A stretch of 63,689 nt of DNA from positions 1 to 63,689 of the forward strand of contig CYKH01000886.1 in NCBI GenBank assembly GCA_001460835.1, read 5' to 3'. Position 1 is the stretch's first letter, and every line of letters starts with the position of its first letter. Below the pieces are notes generated by a model. The model did no database searches and was not told the DNA's origin. It saw nothing but the letters and a program-made list of their open reading frames with translations. The translations under genes were made by a program, and so were the position numbers. This stretch comes from Bodo saltans (Eukaryota; Euglenozoa; Kinetoplastea; Eubodonida; Bodonidae). Of the stretch, positions 45,443 to 54,761 are shown one piece after another.

Positions 45443-48304
45443 ATGGGCGAGCTCGATGACGTCCGCGTTACTGCGCCCGATGGTAAGACCACCGTGGCCC
45501 GAGTGTTTGGCAACGCTGCTATCGTCACCACGATCGAGGCTGACGGTACTGTTGCGAACTCTGCACCAGCATTCATACTGGAAGGCGGAAGCTCACCAAT
45601 AACACGCCTTGCCTTCAGTCCAAAGAACAACCTTGTTGCTGCGGTTGGTAATGACTCCAACAAGGTGAACTTGTGGAGCTTGACCAGTGGCAAAGTGGTG
45701 AGGGATATTTCTGTGCCGCCGAACACCATCGCCACCTCAGTCGCATTCAACAGTAGCGGCTCTGACGTTGCGATTGGCGTCAACAACGGGAAAGTTTATG
45801 CGTATTCGCTTGGTGACGTCGACAACGGTATCACCGTGTTCGATACCAAGGCGTCGTCATATTCCTGCAACGGCGTTGTGCTGAGCGCATGCGGCAATTG
45901 GATTGGTGCGTGGAGTGAATACTCCCCGTTGTTGTGGTTCTGGTACTATGGTAATGACGAAGCTTTGCCCAATCAGTTGACCGTGAGCAACGACATCGCT
46001 TCTTCACTGCCTTTACCGTCTGGCTTCATCGCGATGGAGTTTTCTGAGGATGGAAAGGAGGTGGCGGCTCGCTCAAGCGATGGAAGACGCTTTCAATGGT
46101 CAACGGAAACTGGTACTGTAGTCAAAAAAGAAACTCCTGGCCCACAACACCTCCCGAAGGCTAACATTGTCGCAGTCGACAATGACGGCGTCGCCTGTGT
46201 TTCCGTCATAGATGGCGTGGTAGGCTTCCTTCGGACAAGTGACGACGCTTTATTGCTCAACGGCCGCTACGACGGTGTTGCCACATGCACCGCAATCAGT
46301 CCTGGGAGGCTGTGGATTGCAGTTGCGAGCTCCTTCAATGAGGCATCTATCATCACCGTCTTTCGAGTTCCAACGGCAACACACGCAGCTCTCGTAACAT
46401 CGATCGCTTTCAACGAGGACGGATCACAGCTTGTCACTGCCACAGCATCATCAAAAGGAAGCGACGTCAACCTTTGGCAGCATACGTTATCGTTACCAAG
46501 TCAGCAGGCGCAGCGATCAACCGTTCTTGACTGTACCGGGACTATCGCAACACCCCGTGTTCCTGCTAAACTTGTTGCCGCCCGCTCAAAGCACAAGTTG
46601 CATGTGATGTGCATCAGTGAGGATGAGTTTTCCAATACGATTACTTTTGATGTCGATGTATGCCCTGTACCAGTGTTTTGGCTTGAGGCCATTGTTGCTA
46701 AACGATCTCAAATGAGTTTAGACGGTGGATGGACCCTGTGGGATGCAGCACTTACCGACGGCTCTATGTGTTGGTATTTGGAGAACACCATCAACTCGAG
46801 TGGCAATGAAGTTGCAGCTCAAATGCTATGGAGGCTTCGGGGGAGCCCACAGTTCTTCCCAGATGTGAAAGGGATTGTTCGAGATTCAAGCGGCCACGTG
46901 TATGGGTTTCTGGTGCAGCGTCATGAATCTGCTAACGTGATGGGAACAGAAGACCAGCGTGTACCAGTCGACAAGATTACAGAACTTCGGCGACTGCATC
47001 ACGTCGCGTCTGCTTTGCTGTTTATGCACTCCCGAAACTGCGTGCACAACAATGTGCGGTTGTCGAGCCTCATTCAGACTCCTTCAACGATACTGCTGGG
47101 AGGGTTTGAATACTCGTTTATGATTCTTGCAGGGGAGTCGATGAAGAGTGTCGGGACGAGAAATTTTGAACGCGATTCAGACATTTCATTTGCCGCACCT
47201 GAGCTGCTTAAAGGAGATCCCGCAACAAAATCGTCGGACGTTTTCAGCTTCGGCAAGATGCTGCAAACTCTGATGGGGACCCGTGCACTTGTGTCTGCTG
47301 CTGTTGGCACTGCTGCTGTCCTTAAGGCCACAGAGTCACTGTCTGGAAGCTGTATTGTACACAACCCAGATCTTCGTCCCGATATGAACGACGTTGTAAA
47401 GTCTCTAGAAAAGATTCTCATGTCGTACCACACTGAGCGCAACGCAGTCCAACAAACGCAGCTGTATGAAACATCTGGGTATATTCACCGGCCAGCACTT
47501 GCGAAGGAGATGCCATTGGCACTTAGTCAGTTGTCGTGGGAGTACATAGAAGGACTTCCTGTGGCTCCAGTGCAGCAAACAGAAGACAACATATGTTTCC
47601 AATTCATCAGTGATCAATTGGGTACCGCATTTCATCAGAGCTACACCTCCACCCGGATGTTTGCCGTAGGTGCAAGTGGTGCTGGTTGCGAAGCCTTCAT
47701 CAACCTTCACAGAATTGACGGACATAGTCGGCGTGACAACATAACCCTGCAGTCACGCAATCTTTTGCATTGGAAACCTTCGCTGGATACACTGAAAAAA
47801 TCCTTTGTGGACAACCACCAGTCTTCCTGGTCACGTGTTCTGCTTGGGTGGCATGGAACGACGGCTGAGCGTGTCTGGGCCGTGTGCCGCGATAGGCCTC
47901 GTTCCATCCGTGATGGGAGCTTTGGGAATGGATCGTATTTCGCTCTTGAGGCCTGGTATGCATCAAGGATCGCCACAACCCTTGATGAGGAGGAGAACGC
48001 TGTGATTCTCTTTGCAATCTCAGTGGTTCAAACCAAGATTGTCACACTCGATGATTACGAAAGAGAAAACCCGCTTGGCGTTTCCAAGTTTTATGGAGCA
48101 CCACTTGAGAAAAAGTACGACTCACACTTCATCCCCGTGCGGCACTACGGTTTCACGCACCCAGTCACAACTGCCACGCTTCGCACCAACGTTGGCTACC
48201 AGGCCACCGATGAGTCTACCGCAGAGGCTCATGAGATTGTGGTCGGATCGCATCATTCGTGTATTCCGCTTGCTGTGGTATTTTTTAAGCGAAGGAACCG
48301 TTGA
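45443..48304 (+). CDS. WD40 / pseudokinase-like / PARP-type ADP-ribosyltransferase, array copy 1
   Basis: 953 residues, ATG at 45443. Residues ~45-360 are WD40-like propeller blades ('ITRLAFSPKNNLVAAV..VNLWSL' and similar, several blades). Residues ~400-665 resemble a protein-kinase fold with degraded catalysis: HSRNCVHNN at 529-537 where kinases have HRD...N, GGFE at 553-556 for DFG, then 'FAAPELL' and 'SSDVFSFGKML' as in kinase C-lobes. The C-terminal ~200 residues are a PARP catalytic-like domain: GWHGT with His804, FGNGSYFA with Tyr832, and AHEIVVGS with Glu931, i.e. an intact H-Y-E triad. Expected reaction: transfer of ADP-ribose from NAD+. The domain order is not one I know from described PARPs. 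It is the only copy of three that keeps the histidine. Confidence 0.85.
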   Translation: MGELDDVRVTAPDGKTTVARVFGNAAIVTTIEADGTVANSAPAFILEGGSSPITRLAFSPKNNLVAAVGNDSNKVNLWSLTSGKVVRDISVPPNTIATSVAFNSSGSDVAIGVNNGKVYAYSLGDVDNGITVFDTKASSYSCNGVVLSACGNWIGAWSEYSPLLWFWYYGNDEALPNQLTVSNDIASSLPLPSGFIAMEFSEDGKEVAARSSDGRRFQWSTETGTVVKKETPGPQHLPKANIVAVDNDGVACVSVIDGVVGFLRTSDDALLLNGRYDGVATCTAISPGRLWIAVASSFNEASIITVFRVPTATHAALVTSIAFNEDGSQLVTATASSKGSDVNLWQHTLSLPSQQAQRSTVLDCTGTIATPRVPAKLVAARSKHKLHVMCISEDEFSNTITFDVDVCPVPVFWLEAIVAKRSQMSLDGGWTLWDAALTDGSMCWYLENTINSSGNEVAAQMLWRLRGSPQFFPDVKGIVRDSSGHVYGFLVQRHESANVMGTEDQRVPVDKITELRRLHHVASALLFMHSRNCVHNNVRLSSLIQTPSTILLGGFEYSFMILAGESMKSVGTRNFERDSDISFAAPELLKGDPATKSSDVFSFGKMLQTLMGTRALVSAAVGTAAVLKATESLSGSCIVHNPDLRPDMNDVVKSLEKILMSYHTERNAVQQTQLYETSGYIHRPALAKEMPLALSQLSWEYIEGLPVAPVQQTEDNICFQFISDQLGTAFHQSYTSTRMFAVGASGAGCEAFINLHRIDGHSRRDNITLQSRNLLHWKPSLDTLKKSFVDNHQSSWSRVLLGWHGTTAERVWAVCRDRPRSIRDGSFGNGSYFALEAWYASRIATTLDEEENAVILFAISVVQTKIVTLDDYERENPLGVSKFYGAPLEKKYDSHFIPVRHYGFTHPVTTATLRTNVGYQATDESTAEAHEIVVGSHHSCIPLAVVFFKRRNR

Positions 48305-48519
48305 GGGTCGTGCGGCACTGCTTCCTACTGCTCGCCTCCTTTTTTGTCTGACACTTTTGAACTTTCCTCACGAATTTTATTTTCCACTTGAGTGCTGTGA
48401 AAAGGCATTTCTTACTTACTTCAATTTATTTGTTGACTTCATCAACGCAGGTCAGCTCTAACTCAGAAGGAAAACGTACCAAATTTATCGAAACGAGCTC
48501 AGAGAAGGAGTTTCAGAGA
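48305..48519. other. Intergenic region between array copies 1 and 2
   Basis: 215 bp. T/C-rich sequence at 48336-48385 and again 48408-48432 precedes the ATG at 48520; AGs at 48390 and 48451-48452 are possible acceptors. No gene. Confidence 0.35.
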
Positions 48520-51510
48520 ATGTTGACCCCTCGGATCTTTGGAAACTCAGTCGTTGTGACGACCACTAACGCCAACGGGTCAGTGCCACTATCGCCGTCA
48601 ACAATACTGACTCTACCTGCTGCGCGTGGAGGGTTGGGACAGGTGTCGTCCATTGCATTCAGTCCACGGGGTGACCTCGTAGCTGCGGCCAGTGCCGCCG
48701 GAGGGGTTCAAATTTGGAGTGTGGCGGACGGAGGCACATTTGTCAGGACGTTGCTACCGCCAACTGGAACGGTCGCCACCTCAGTTGCGTTCAGCAACGA
48801 AGGTTTGGAGGTCGCCATTGGCAGCAACGTGGGCGTTGTGACTGTGCACACGTTAGACGGCAGCGGGTCCGTCGCGGAGTTTGACAGTGGCTTGGGGGTT
48901 GAGTGCACGGCAGTTGCGTTCAGCGCTAGTGACAGATGGATTGGAGTGTGCAGCAAGTATTCTGACAGGGTTACGTATTTCACACCCGGAGACGATCAGC
49001 TCACCGTGCATCAACTCGTTGCAACCAACACCGTGAGTCCGAATTCTGGATTTTTGATGATGCAGTTTAATGCCACGGAAAATGTTGTCGAGGCGTTTGC
49101 AAGCGATGGTCAGGTGTTCAAGTGGAAGCTTGAAGAGAATGCACCGGAAATCACGCCGTTTGACTGCTTAGGCAAGACCGCACGCATGGCTGGGGCAACG
49201 GCGTTTGCGATTGATTCCGCTGGCCAGCTTTGCTGCTACTGCGAGGAAGGAGCGAACACAATCTGCGTTCGGAGCATCCACGACGATCCAACTCTACACG
49301 ATGCTTTATTGATGAATGCAAGGTACAGCGGTGTCGCCATGTGTGTTGCGATCAGCTCTGATATGCACTGGGTGGCACTTGCGTGCACCGAGAACGGCAC
49401 CAGTAGCGTCATTATTTTTCCTCTCGTTGCTGCTGTTCACTCATCCAAAGTGAGTGCTGCAACCATCAGCGCGGATGGCACCCTCCTTGTCACTGCAACG
49501 GAATCGGGCGAAGTCAACTTATGGCCTCTCACCGCCCCTTACCACTCCCCAATGGGCACGTTGACGTGCACGCGCACGTCGTCGGCGTCACTAGTTGCAC
49601 GTGAACTCGTCGTGTTCCAAGAATTAGCACAACGCCCGCATGTGCCGTCGTCTTCATCTTCTCCTCAACCCTCCCCTTTGTGTGTGCACGTCATGTGCGT
49701 TCGACCTGGGGCCTCCACAACAGTTGTGTTTGATTTCACAGAAAACATCAGCTCCATGCCAATCATCCCATTCGAGTGGATTGCAAAGCGAGGGCTGCTG
49801 ATCAGTGTGAAGGATAGTTGGAGCCTGTATGACGCTGAATACAGCCATCAAGGCGCAGTACTGCTGTTTATGGAATATCCAACGGAGGAGAGTGAAAAAG
49901 CGTTGCGATCCGCTCAAGTGTTGTGGCGGCTAGGAAAGCACCCACAGTTGATTAACGCCTCATCACTTGTGGTGGACGCCCGTGGTACCGTGCGTGGGTT
50001 TGCAGCTGACTATGATGATGTTCTTGTTCGCAATATTGCAGCACAACGCGGCGTGACAAGTACGAACACACCCAATGATGTCCTAAAGAGGCTGTACCAA
50101 GGAGCGGTTGTCCTTCAGTTTCTACACTCCAGGAATTGCGTGCACAACAACGTCGCCGCATCGAACTTCTTGGAGGTTCCAGGAGCAACCCTCTTAGTTG
50201 GATTTGATACGGCGTCGTTGCCAGGAGATCCTCGACGGGCATCGACCAAGTCTCAGGATGTGCACGATTTCTCTGTATTTATGTCGGATAAGGTGAAAGA
50301 GGGACTTGGCGCGCGGGGCGAACCGTATCACGATTGTGCGAGGGAACTAAAGGCGCTCCTTGGACACTGCAAATCACACGATGCATTTCGCCCAACGATG
50401 GACTATGTCGTCAACTCCTTGAAGAGCATCATGACAGCGATGTTCGCGCGCAGTCGTGACACATTGTCCACTGCTTTGTACCATAGTGAGAAAGGACTCA
50501 TTCACACCGAAGGCTCTGAGGATATGTGTGCAGCCCTCCTAAGTTTGTCGTGGTCGTTCGAAAGCAGCCTCTTAATTGCTCCAGTGCCAATTGCGTCACC
50601 ACCGCATCCACAGCACAAATGCCAAGTATTTATCAATCATATTCTCTCCAAGGATCCCAAATTTGACCAGCGCCGTATTTCTGGAATCGTCATGATTGGC
50701 AGCAATGGTGACGCGGTGAGCGGGTTCGTGTCTCTCCACGAAGCCGAGAATAATAGCCGCACGATGAACGAAAAACTTCAAATCGTGAACTCAGCGGATT
50801 GTGAGGAGTCCACAAATAAATTGAAGCAAAGCTTTGTGGACAAGAGAGCTAATGCCGCCACTGCTCGTGCGCGCGTTCTATTCGGATGGTATGGCACAAG
50901 CATTGAGCATGTCTTCGAAATATGCCGCGATAAACCCCGATCATTTCGGACCACCGACGCTAGCTACTTTGGGACTGGTTCGTACTTCGCACAAGAAGCC
51001 TCGTACGCAGAACAGTTTTGTGGCGACTCACCAACTGGGGAGAAAGCAGTCATCCTGTTTGCGATTTCAGTATCACAGGCAAAGGTCGTAACACTAAGAG
51101 ATTATGGAAAGCATGTGGGCACATCGCTGTCAGGCTTCTCTGACTATTACTCAGCGAATCCGAAGTTAGCTACAGCACTGGCACAAAAGTGTGACTCGCA
51201 TTTCATTCCCGTCAGGCAGTACGGCTTCTCGCATCCACTTGCAGGTTACACCATACCCCACCCGTTAGCAGGTCGTAGTGTGCCACACCCCCTCACAAGA
51301 GAGGCTGTTACGATTCCAGAAGGCTCGACGATAGCGACGCCCAGCAATGCAACGACAACCTACAACGTACATTACCAAGCTGTGATGACGGAAGCTGACG
51401 CCACGGCTCATGAAATCGTCATCGGCTCTCACCATCGATGCATTCCATTGGCGATTGTTTACTTCAAAAGTAACTCCATCGTCGCTGGCGCCGAACGTCT
51501 CGCGAAATAA
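48520..51510 (+). CDS. WD40 / pseudokinase-like / PARP-like protein, array copy 2
   Basis: 996 residues from ATG 48520; the longer frame begins at TTG 48388. The ATG is the same one used by copy 3, in near-identical sequence. Layout is the same as copy 1: WD40-like propeller (~1-345), kinase-like region with HSRNCVHNN and VGFD in place of HRD and DFG and no recognisable APE segment, and a C-terminal PARP-like domain. The first triad residue is Tyr791 (GWYGT) instead of His; GTGSYFA and AHEIVIGS keep Tyr and Glu. In PARPs the histidine contacts NAD+, so reduced or absent catalysis is likely (compare PARP13). Before the Glu strand there is an insert with three units of about 9 residues starting HPL. 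Possibly a scaffold or regulator of copy 1. Confidence 0.83.
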   Translation: MLTPRIFGNSVVVTTTNANGSVPLSPSTILTLPAARGGLGQVSSIAFSPRGDLVAAASAAGGVQIWSVADGGTFVRTLLPPTGTVATSVAFSNEGLEVAIGSNVGVVTVHTLDGSGSVAEFDSGLGVECTAVAFSASDRWIGVCSKYSDRVTYFTPGDDQLTVHQLVATNTVSPNSGFLMMQFNATENVVEAFASDGQVFKWKLEENAPEITPFDCLGKTARMAGATAFAIDSAGQLCCYCEEGANTICVRSIHDDPTLHDALLMNARYSGVAMCVAISSDMHWVALACTENGTSSVIIFPLVAAVHSSKVSAATISADGTLLVTATESGEVNLWPLTAPYHSPMGTLTCTRTSSASLVARELVVFQELAQRPHVPSSSSSPQPSPLCVHVMCVRPGASTTVVFDFTENISSMPIIPFEWIAKRGLLISVKDSWSLYDAEYSHQGAVLLFMEYPTEESEKALRSAQVLWRLGKHPQLINASSLVVDARGTVRGFAADYDDVLVRNIAAQRGVTSTNTPNDVLKRLYQGAVVLQFLHSRNCVHNNVAASNFLEVPGATLLVGFDTASLPGDPRRASTKSQDVHDFSVFMSDKVKEGLGARGEPYHDCARELKALLGHCKSHDAFRPTMDYVVNSLKSIMTAMFARSRDTLSTALYHSEKGLIHTEGSEDMCAALLSLSWSFESSLLIAPVPIASPPHPQHKCQVFINHILSKDPKFDQRRISGIVMIGSNGDAVSGFVSLHEAENNSRTMNEKLQIVNSADCEESTNKLKQSFVDKRANAATARARVLFGWYGTSIEHVFEICRDKPRSFRTTDASYFGTGSYFAQEASYAEQFCGDSPTGEKAVILFAISVSQAKVVTLRDYGKHVGTSLSGFSDYYSANPKLATALAQKCDSHFIPVRQYGFSHPLAGYTIPHPLAGRSVPHPLTREAVTIPEGSTIATPSNATTTYNVHYQAVMTEADATAHEIVIGSHHRCIPLAIVYFKSNSIVAGAERLAK

Positions 51511-51579
51511 TTTGGCCAACGTTCACGCATCGGCACTGTTATTTGATCGCAGGAAGACTCCTTAACTCTCTAGTGCTTG

Positions 51580-51624
51580 CGTGCTCGAGTCTCTCTCTCT
51601 CTCTCTTCTTTGTTTGCGTTGAAG
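51580..51624 (+). promoter_or_regulatory. (CT)n tract and AG for PARP-like copy 3
   Basis: A strong CT repeat (51590-51610) and T-rich tail lead to AG at 51623-51624, 34 bp before ATG 51658. This makes 51658 the natural start codon and excludes the upstream TTG at 51577. Confidence 0.55.
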
Positions 51625-51657
51625 CGAGGTTACAAAATCGAATCGACACTTCAGAGA

Positions 51658-52668
51658 ATGTTGACCCCTCGGATCTTTGGAAACTCGGTCGTTGTGACGA
51701 CCACTAACGCCAACGGGTCAGTGCCACTTTCGCCGTCAACAATATTGACTATACCTGCTGCGTGTGGAGGGTTAGGGCAGGTGTCGTCCATTGCATTCAG
51801 TCCACGGGGTGACCTCGTAGCTGCGGCCAGTGCCGCTAAAGGGGTCCTCGTGTGGAGTTTGAACAGCATGACGCTCGTCAAGACATTGACTGCTCCGTTT
51901 GGGGCAATTGCTACTGCCATAGCGTTCAACTTGGACGGCTCAGAGATTGCAATAGGCACGAATGGGGGTGGCATCGCTTTGCACAACGTCGATAACGGTG
52001 AAGTGGAAGAGTTTTACACCGATGCTGAGGGGTGCACTGCCATCACCTTTAGCGAGGATAGCCACTGGATTGGGATCTGCAGCAAGTCTCAAGTGTGCTA
52101 TTTTGACCAAAACAATGATAACCCTAACGTGCGGAGTCTTTTGGTGGACGGCTACGAACACCAAATTGGAGAATTGTCTAGCCTCCAATTTAGTCGTGAC
52201 GGTGAGTTCGTTGCCGCATGCACAACAGACGGCCAACATGTACTCCAATGGAGCACAGCGTCCGGTGAACTCCTCCGTAGTAGCATAACTCCGATGGTAC
52301 CCTTGACCAATGCCTCGAGAGTCTGTGGTGTTCGTGAGTGGAGGGGCATGCCAGATGCCCTCAGCAGCATCCATGAGAACGGTTTGGTGTACTGCTGGTG
52401 CTACGAAGGGACAGCAAATGTGCGGAGTGTCAATGACGACTCACTTCTGATGACTGCCGCCTTTGTCGGTCCTGCAACGTGTGTTGCGATGAGCCCTGAC
52501 ATGAACTGGGTCGCGGTGGGAACAGCGAGCAACGGAATCGCTGTGTGTCCGTTGCCTACTGCCCACCACGTGGCTCGTCGTGTGACTGCTGCAGCGCTGG
52601 TGATGGGTAGCCCCCCCACTTCAGAGTTTTCTTGCCACTGCCACGGTGAGCGCAGCGCACACGAATGA
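51658..52668 (+). CDS. WD40 / PARP-like protein, array copy 3, 5' fragment (WD40 part)
   Basis: 336 residues before TGA 52666-52668. It encodes the WD40-like propeller, matching copy 2 closely at the start. The homologous sequence of copies 1 and 2 continues in the +2 frame from about 52618, so the gene is frameshifted. The shift maps to a run of seven C at 52611-52617: reading six C gives 'GSPPLQSFLATATVSAAHTNE' (the 'LLVTATESGEV' of copy 2) and an uninterrupted ~955-residue protein. A sequencing or assembly indel in the homopolymer is the simplest explanation; a true pseudogene or programmed shift is possible. Confidence 0.75.
   Translation: MLTPRIFGNSVVVTTTNANGSVPLSPSTILTIPAACGGLGQVSSIAFSPRGDLVAAASAAKGVLVWSLNSMTLVKTLTAPFGAIATAIAFNLDGSEIAIGTNGGGIALHNVDNGEVEEFYTDAEGCTAITFSEDSHWIGICSKSQVCYFDQNNDNPNVRSLLVDGYEHQIGELSSLQFSRDGEFVAACTTDGQHVLQWSTASGELLRSSITPMVPLTNASRVCGVREWRGMPDALSSIHENGLVYCWCYEGTANVRSVNDDSLLMTAAFVGPATCVAMSPDMNWVAVGTASNGIAVCPLPTAHHVARRVTAAALVMGSPPTSEFSCHCHGERSAHE
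52611..52617 (+). other. C7 homopolymer, likely site of frameshift in PARP-like copy 3
   Basis: Seven consecutive C. Loss of one C joins the two ORFs of copy 3 with alignment to copies 1 and 2 preserved on both sides. Confidence 0.7.
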
Positions 52669-54526
52669 AGTAAGTTTATGGCCCCTTGCACTGCAGTCGC
52701 CAACAAGCACTTTGATCTGCACTCGTATTGCAAGTATTCCGTTCGAATGTTCCCAGCTCGCGACTCTGAGGCGCGGTGGGCTTGTGCACGTCATGTGTGT
52801 TGGTGAACCAGGTGTCACCACAGTCACCTTCGACATTGCTGAGAATTGCAACTCGCTCCCGACATACCAATTCGAAGACGTGACTAAACGCGGTGATCCG
52901 CTCTTGATTCACGGAGGCGGCCAATGGACCTTGCACATAGCCGATTACAGACGCGACGGCTCACTGTTATTTTGGGAATACAAGAAAGATTTTAAGAGCG
53001 CTGAGCTCTCTGCGAGAGCGCTGTCAAAAATTGGGAAGCACCCTCAGCTAATCAATGCAAAAGCCATTGTACGAGACATACACGGCAGAGTTCGTGGAAT
53101 TGCAGCTGAGTATGACACGTCGATTGTACAGAATATTCGAGAAGCGACATGTCAATCACAGCTTGGATACTCACCCATTTATCACCTACGACGCTTGTAC
53201 GAATATGCCGTCGTGTTGCGTCATGTGCATTCTCGGAATTGTGTTCACGACCAGTTGGATCGGCACAGCTTTGTGGAGATCGCAAGCACAACGCTCCTCG
53301 TTGGATTTGAGGGTGCGCTCATGCCAGGGGATGTTCTTGCGAATACTTCTCGTGATGTCCTTGCGTTTGGAAGGCTGATGAAGGACAAATTGCAAGATCT
53401 TGACGCGCGACACAATCCCTTCGGTGGGCTGAAAAATGATCTGGTCGCACTAAGAGATCGCTGCTTGTCGGAGGATGCCAGTTATCGGCCGTCGATGGAC
53501 CTCATTGCCCGATCGTTAGAACCCATGTTGACAGCAAAGCTCGCTGAAAAAGACCTGTCCGATGATCTGTACAACAGCAACGGCCTCATTCGGACCGAAG
53601 GGTCTGAGGACCTCTGTCGCGTCTTAAAGAAGCTGCAGTGGCAGTTCCAACACAACTTGTTGATAGCGATGCTCCCTTCTGATGTGAACCATCCTTGTCA
53701 AAAGTTTGTGCGTAGCCTTCTCTCGCGCGATAAGAATTTCGATCAAAGCCGAATCGATCGAATTCTAATGATAGGGAGCAGCGGCGAAACAGCGAATGCC
53801 TTTATGACTTTGCACAAACATGAAAATGAAGGACGTCAAAGTAATCTGAACCTAAGTGTGAACGTGGACACCGACGAAGACAGCCAAAGCGCGGTGAGAA
53901 AGTTGAAAAATTCCTTCGTTGACGGGGGCGGACCAGATCCTACGACACTTCGAGCACGCATTGTACTGGGCTGGTACGGAACAGCAGCCAAGAATGTTTT
54001 CGAGGTGTGTCGAGACAGGCCTCGCGCATTTCACTTCACTGATGCGGGCTACTTTGGTTCCGGCTCCTATTTTGCACTAGAACCTTCGTACGCCGAGCAG
54101 TTTTGTGGCGAAGGACATGGCCCCCATGAGGAACGTGCTGTGATTCTGTTTGCTATTTCTATTTCTCAAGCGAAGATGATTACCCTTGGTAACCATTATT
54201 CAAATGACCGAGTACGCTTCGATGGATTCTCCGAATTTTACTCCGGTGACCGCAATACTCTCATTGGTTTGACCCGGCAACACGATGCTCACTTCATTCC
54301 TGTCAAGAACTACGGGTGTGTGCACCCCGTAACCGGCGTCAAAAGTAATTCCGTCAACTATTCCTACCAAGCAGCTCCTCAAAAAGAGGCGACAGCGCAT
54401 GAAATTGTGATTGGCTCTCACCACCGTTGCATCCCACTTGCGGTTGTTGTGGTGAGGGGCGCCAGCGTCTCCACATCAACTCTCAATCCAACTGGTGGGG
54501 AGTTGTCAAGAGTCGGAAATCTCTAA
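52619..54526 (+). CDS. WD40 / pseudokinase-like / PARP-like protein, array copy 3, 3' fragment
   Basis: The frame runs from about 52619 to TAA 54524-54526 (about 635 codons); the first in-frame ATG is only at ~52792, so this is the continuation of 51658-52668. It holds the last WD40 strand, then a kinase-like region beginning with a Gly/Trp segment 'GGGQWTLHIADY', 'KIGKHPQLINAKAIVRD', HSRNCVHDQ in the catalytic-loop position and VGFE in the DFG position. The C-terminal PARP-like domain has GWYGT (Tyr for His), GSGSYFA and AHEIVIGS. Like copy 2 it lacks the NAD+-contacting His and is probably catalytically impaired. It is closer to copy 2 than to copy 1. Confidence 0.8.
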   Translation, partial: LQSFLATATVSAAHTNEVSLWPLALQSPTSTLICTRIASIPFECSQLATLRRGGLVHVMCVGEPGVTTVTFDIAENCNSLPTYQFEDVTKRGDPLLIHGGGQWTLHIADYRRDGSLLFWEYKKDFKSAELSARALSKIGKHPQLINAKAIVRDIHGRVRGIAAEYDTSIVQNIREATCQSQLGYSPIYHLRRLYEYAVVLRHVHSRNCVHDQLDRHSFVEIASTTLLVGFEGALMPGDVLANTSRDVLAFGRLMKDKLQDLDARHNPFGGLKNDLVALRDRCLSEDASYRPSMDLIARSLEPMLTAKLAEKDLSDDLYNSNGLIRTEGSEDLCRVLKKLQWQFQHNLLIAMLPSDVNHPCQKFVRSLLSRDKNFDQSRIDRILMIGSSGETANAFMTLHKHENEGRQSNLNLSVNVDTDEDSQSAVRKLKNSFVDGGGPDPTTLRARIVLGWYGTAAKNVFEVCRDRPRAFHFTDAGYFGSGSYFALEPSYAEQFCGEGHGPHEERAVILFAISISQAKMITLGNHYSNDRVRFDGFSEFYSGDRNTLIGLTRQHDAHFIPVKNYGCVHPVTGVKSNSVNYSYQAAPQKEATAHEIVIGSHHRCIPLAVVVVRGASVSTSTLNPTGGELSRVGNL

Positions 54527-54689
54527 AGATTCTTATGAGATCATGAGGAGTGTCGTCTTGAAATGAAAAAAAAGAATGGACCGCTGGGAGCGGTTGCATT
54601 TTCCTTAGCGTACCATCGGACATATGCACACGGCTTCGCACCCCTTTTCCAGTGTAGAAGTGAAGCAACAACCGTAAAGTAATATTCAC

Positions 54690-54750
54690 TTCCCCCCTCT
54701 TCTTTCTTTGTTGATTCCATTGCTTCCCATTTGCATGATCACACCAAAGA
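54690..54750 (+). promoter_or_regulatory. Polypyrimidine tract and AG setting the UTP15 start
   Basis: A CT-rich tract (54688-54732) is followed by the first AG at about 54748-54750. Because ATG 54735 lies upstream of that AG, the mature mRNA probably starts translation at ATG 54762. Confidence 0.5.
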
Positions 54751-54761
54751 GAAATCAAAAA

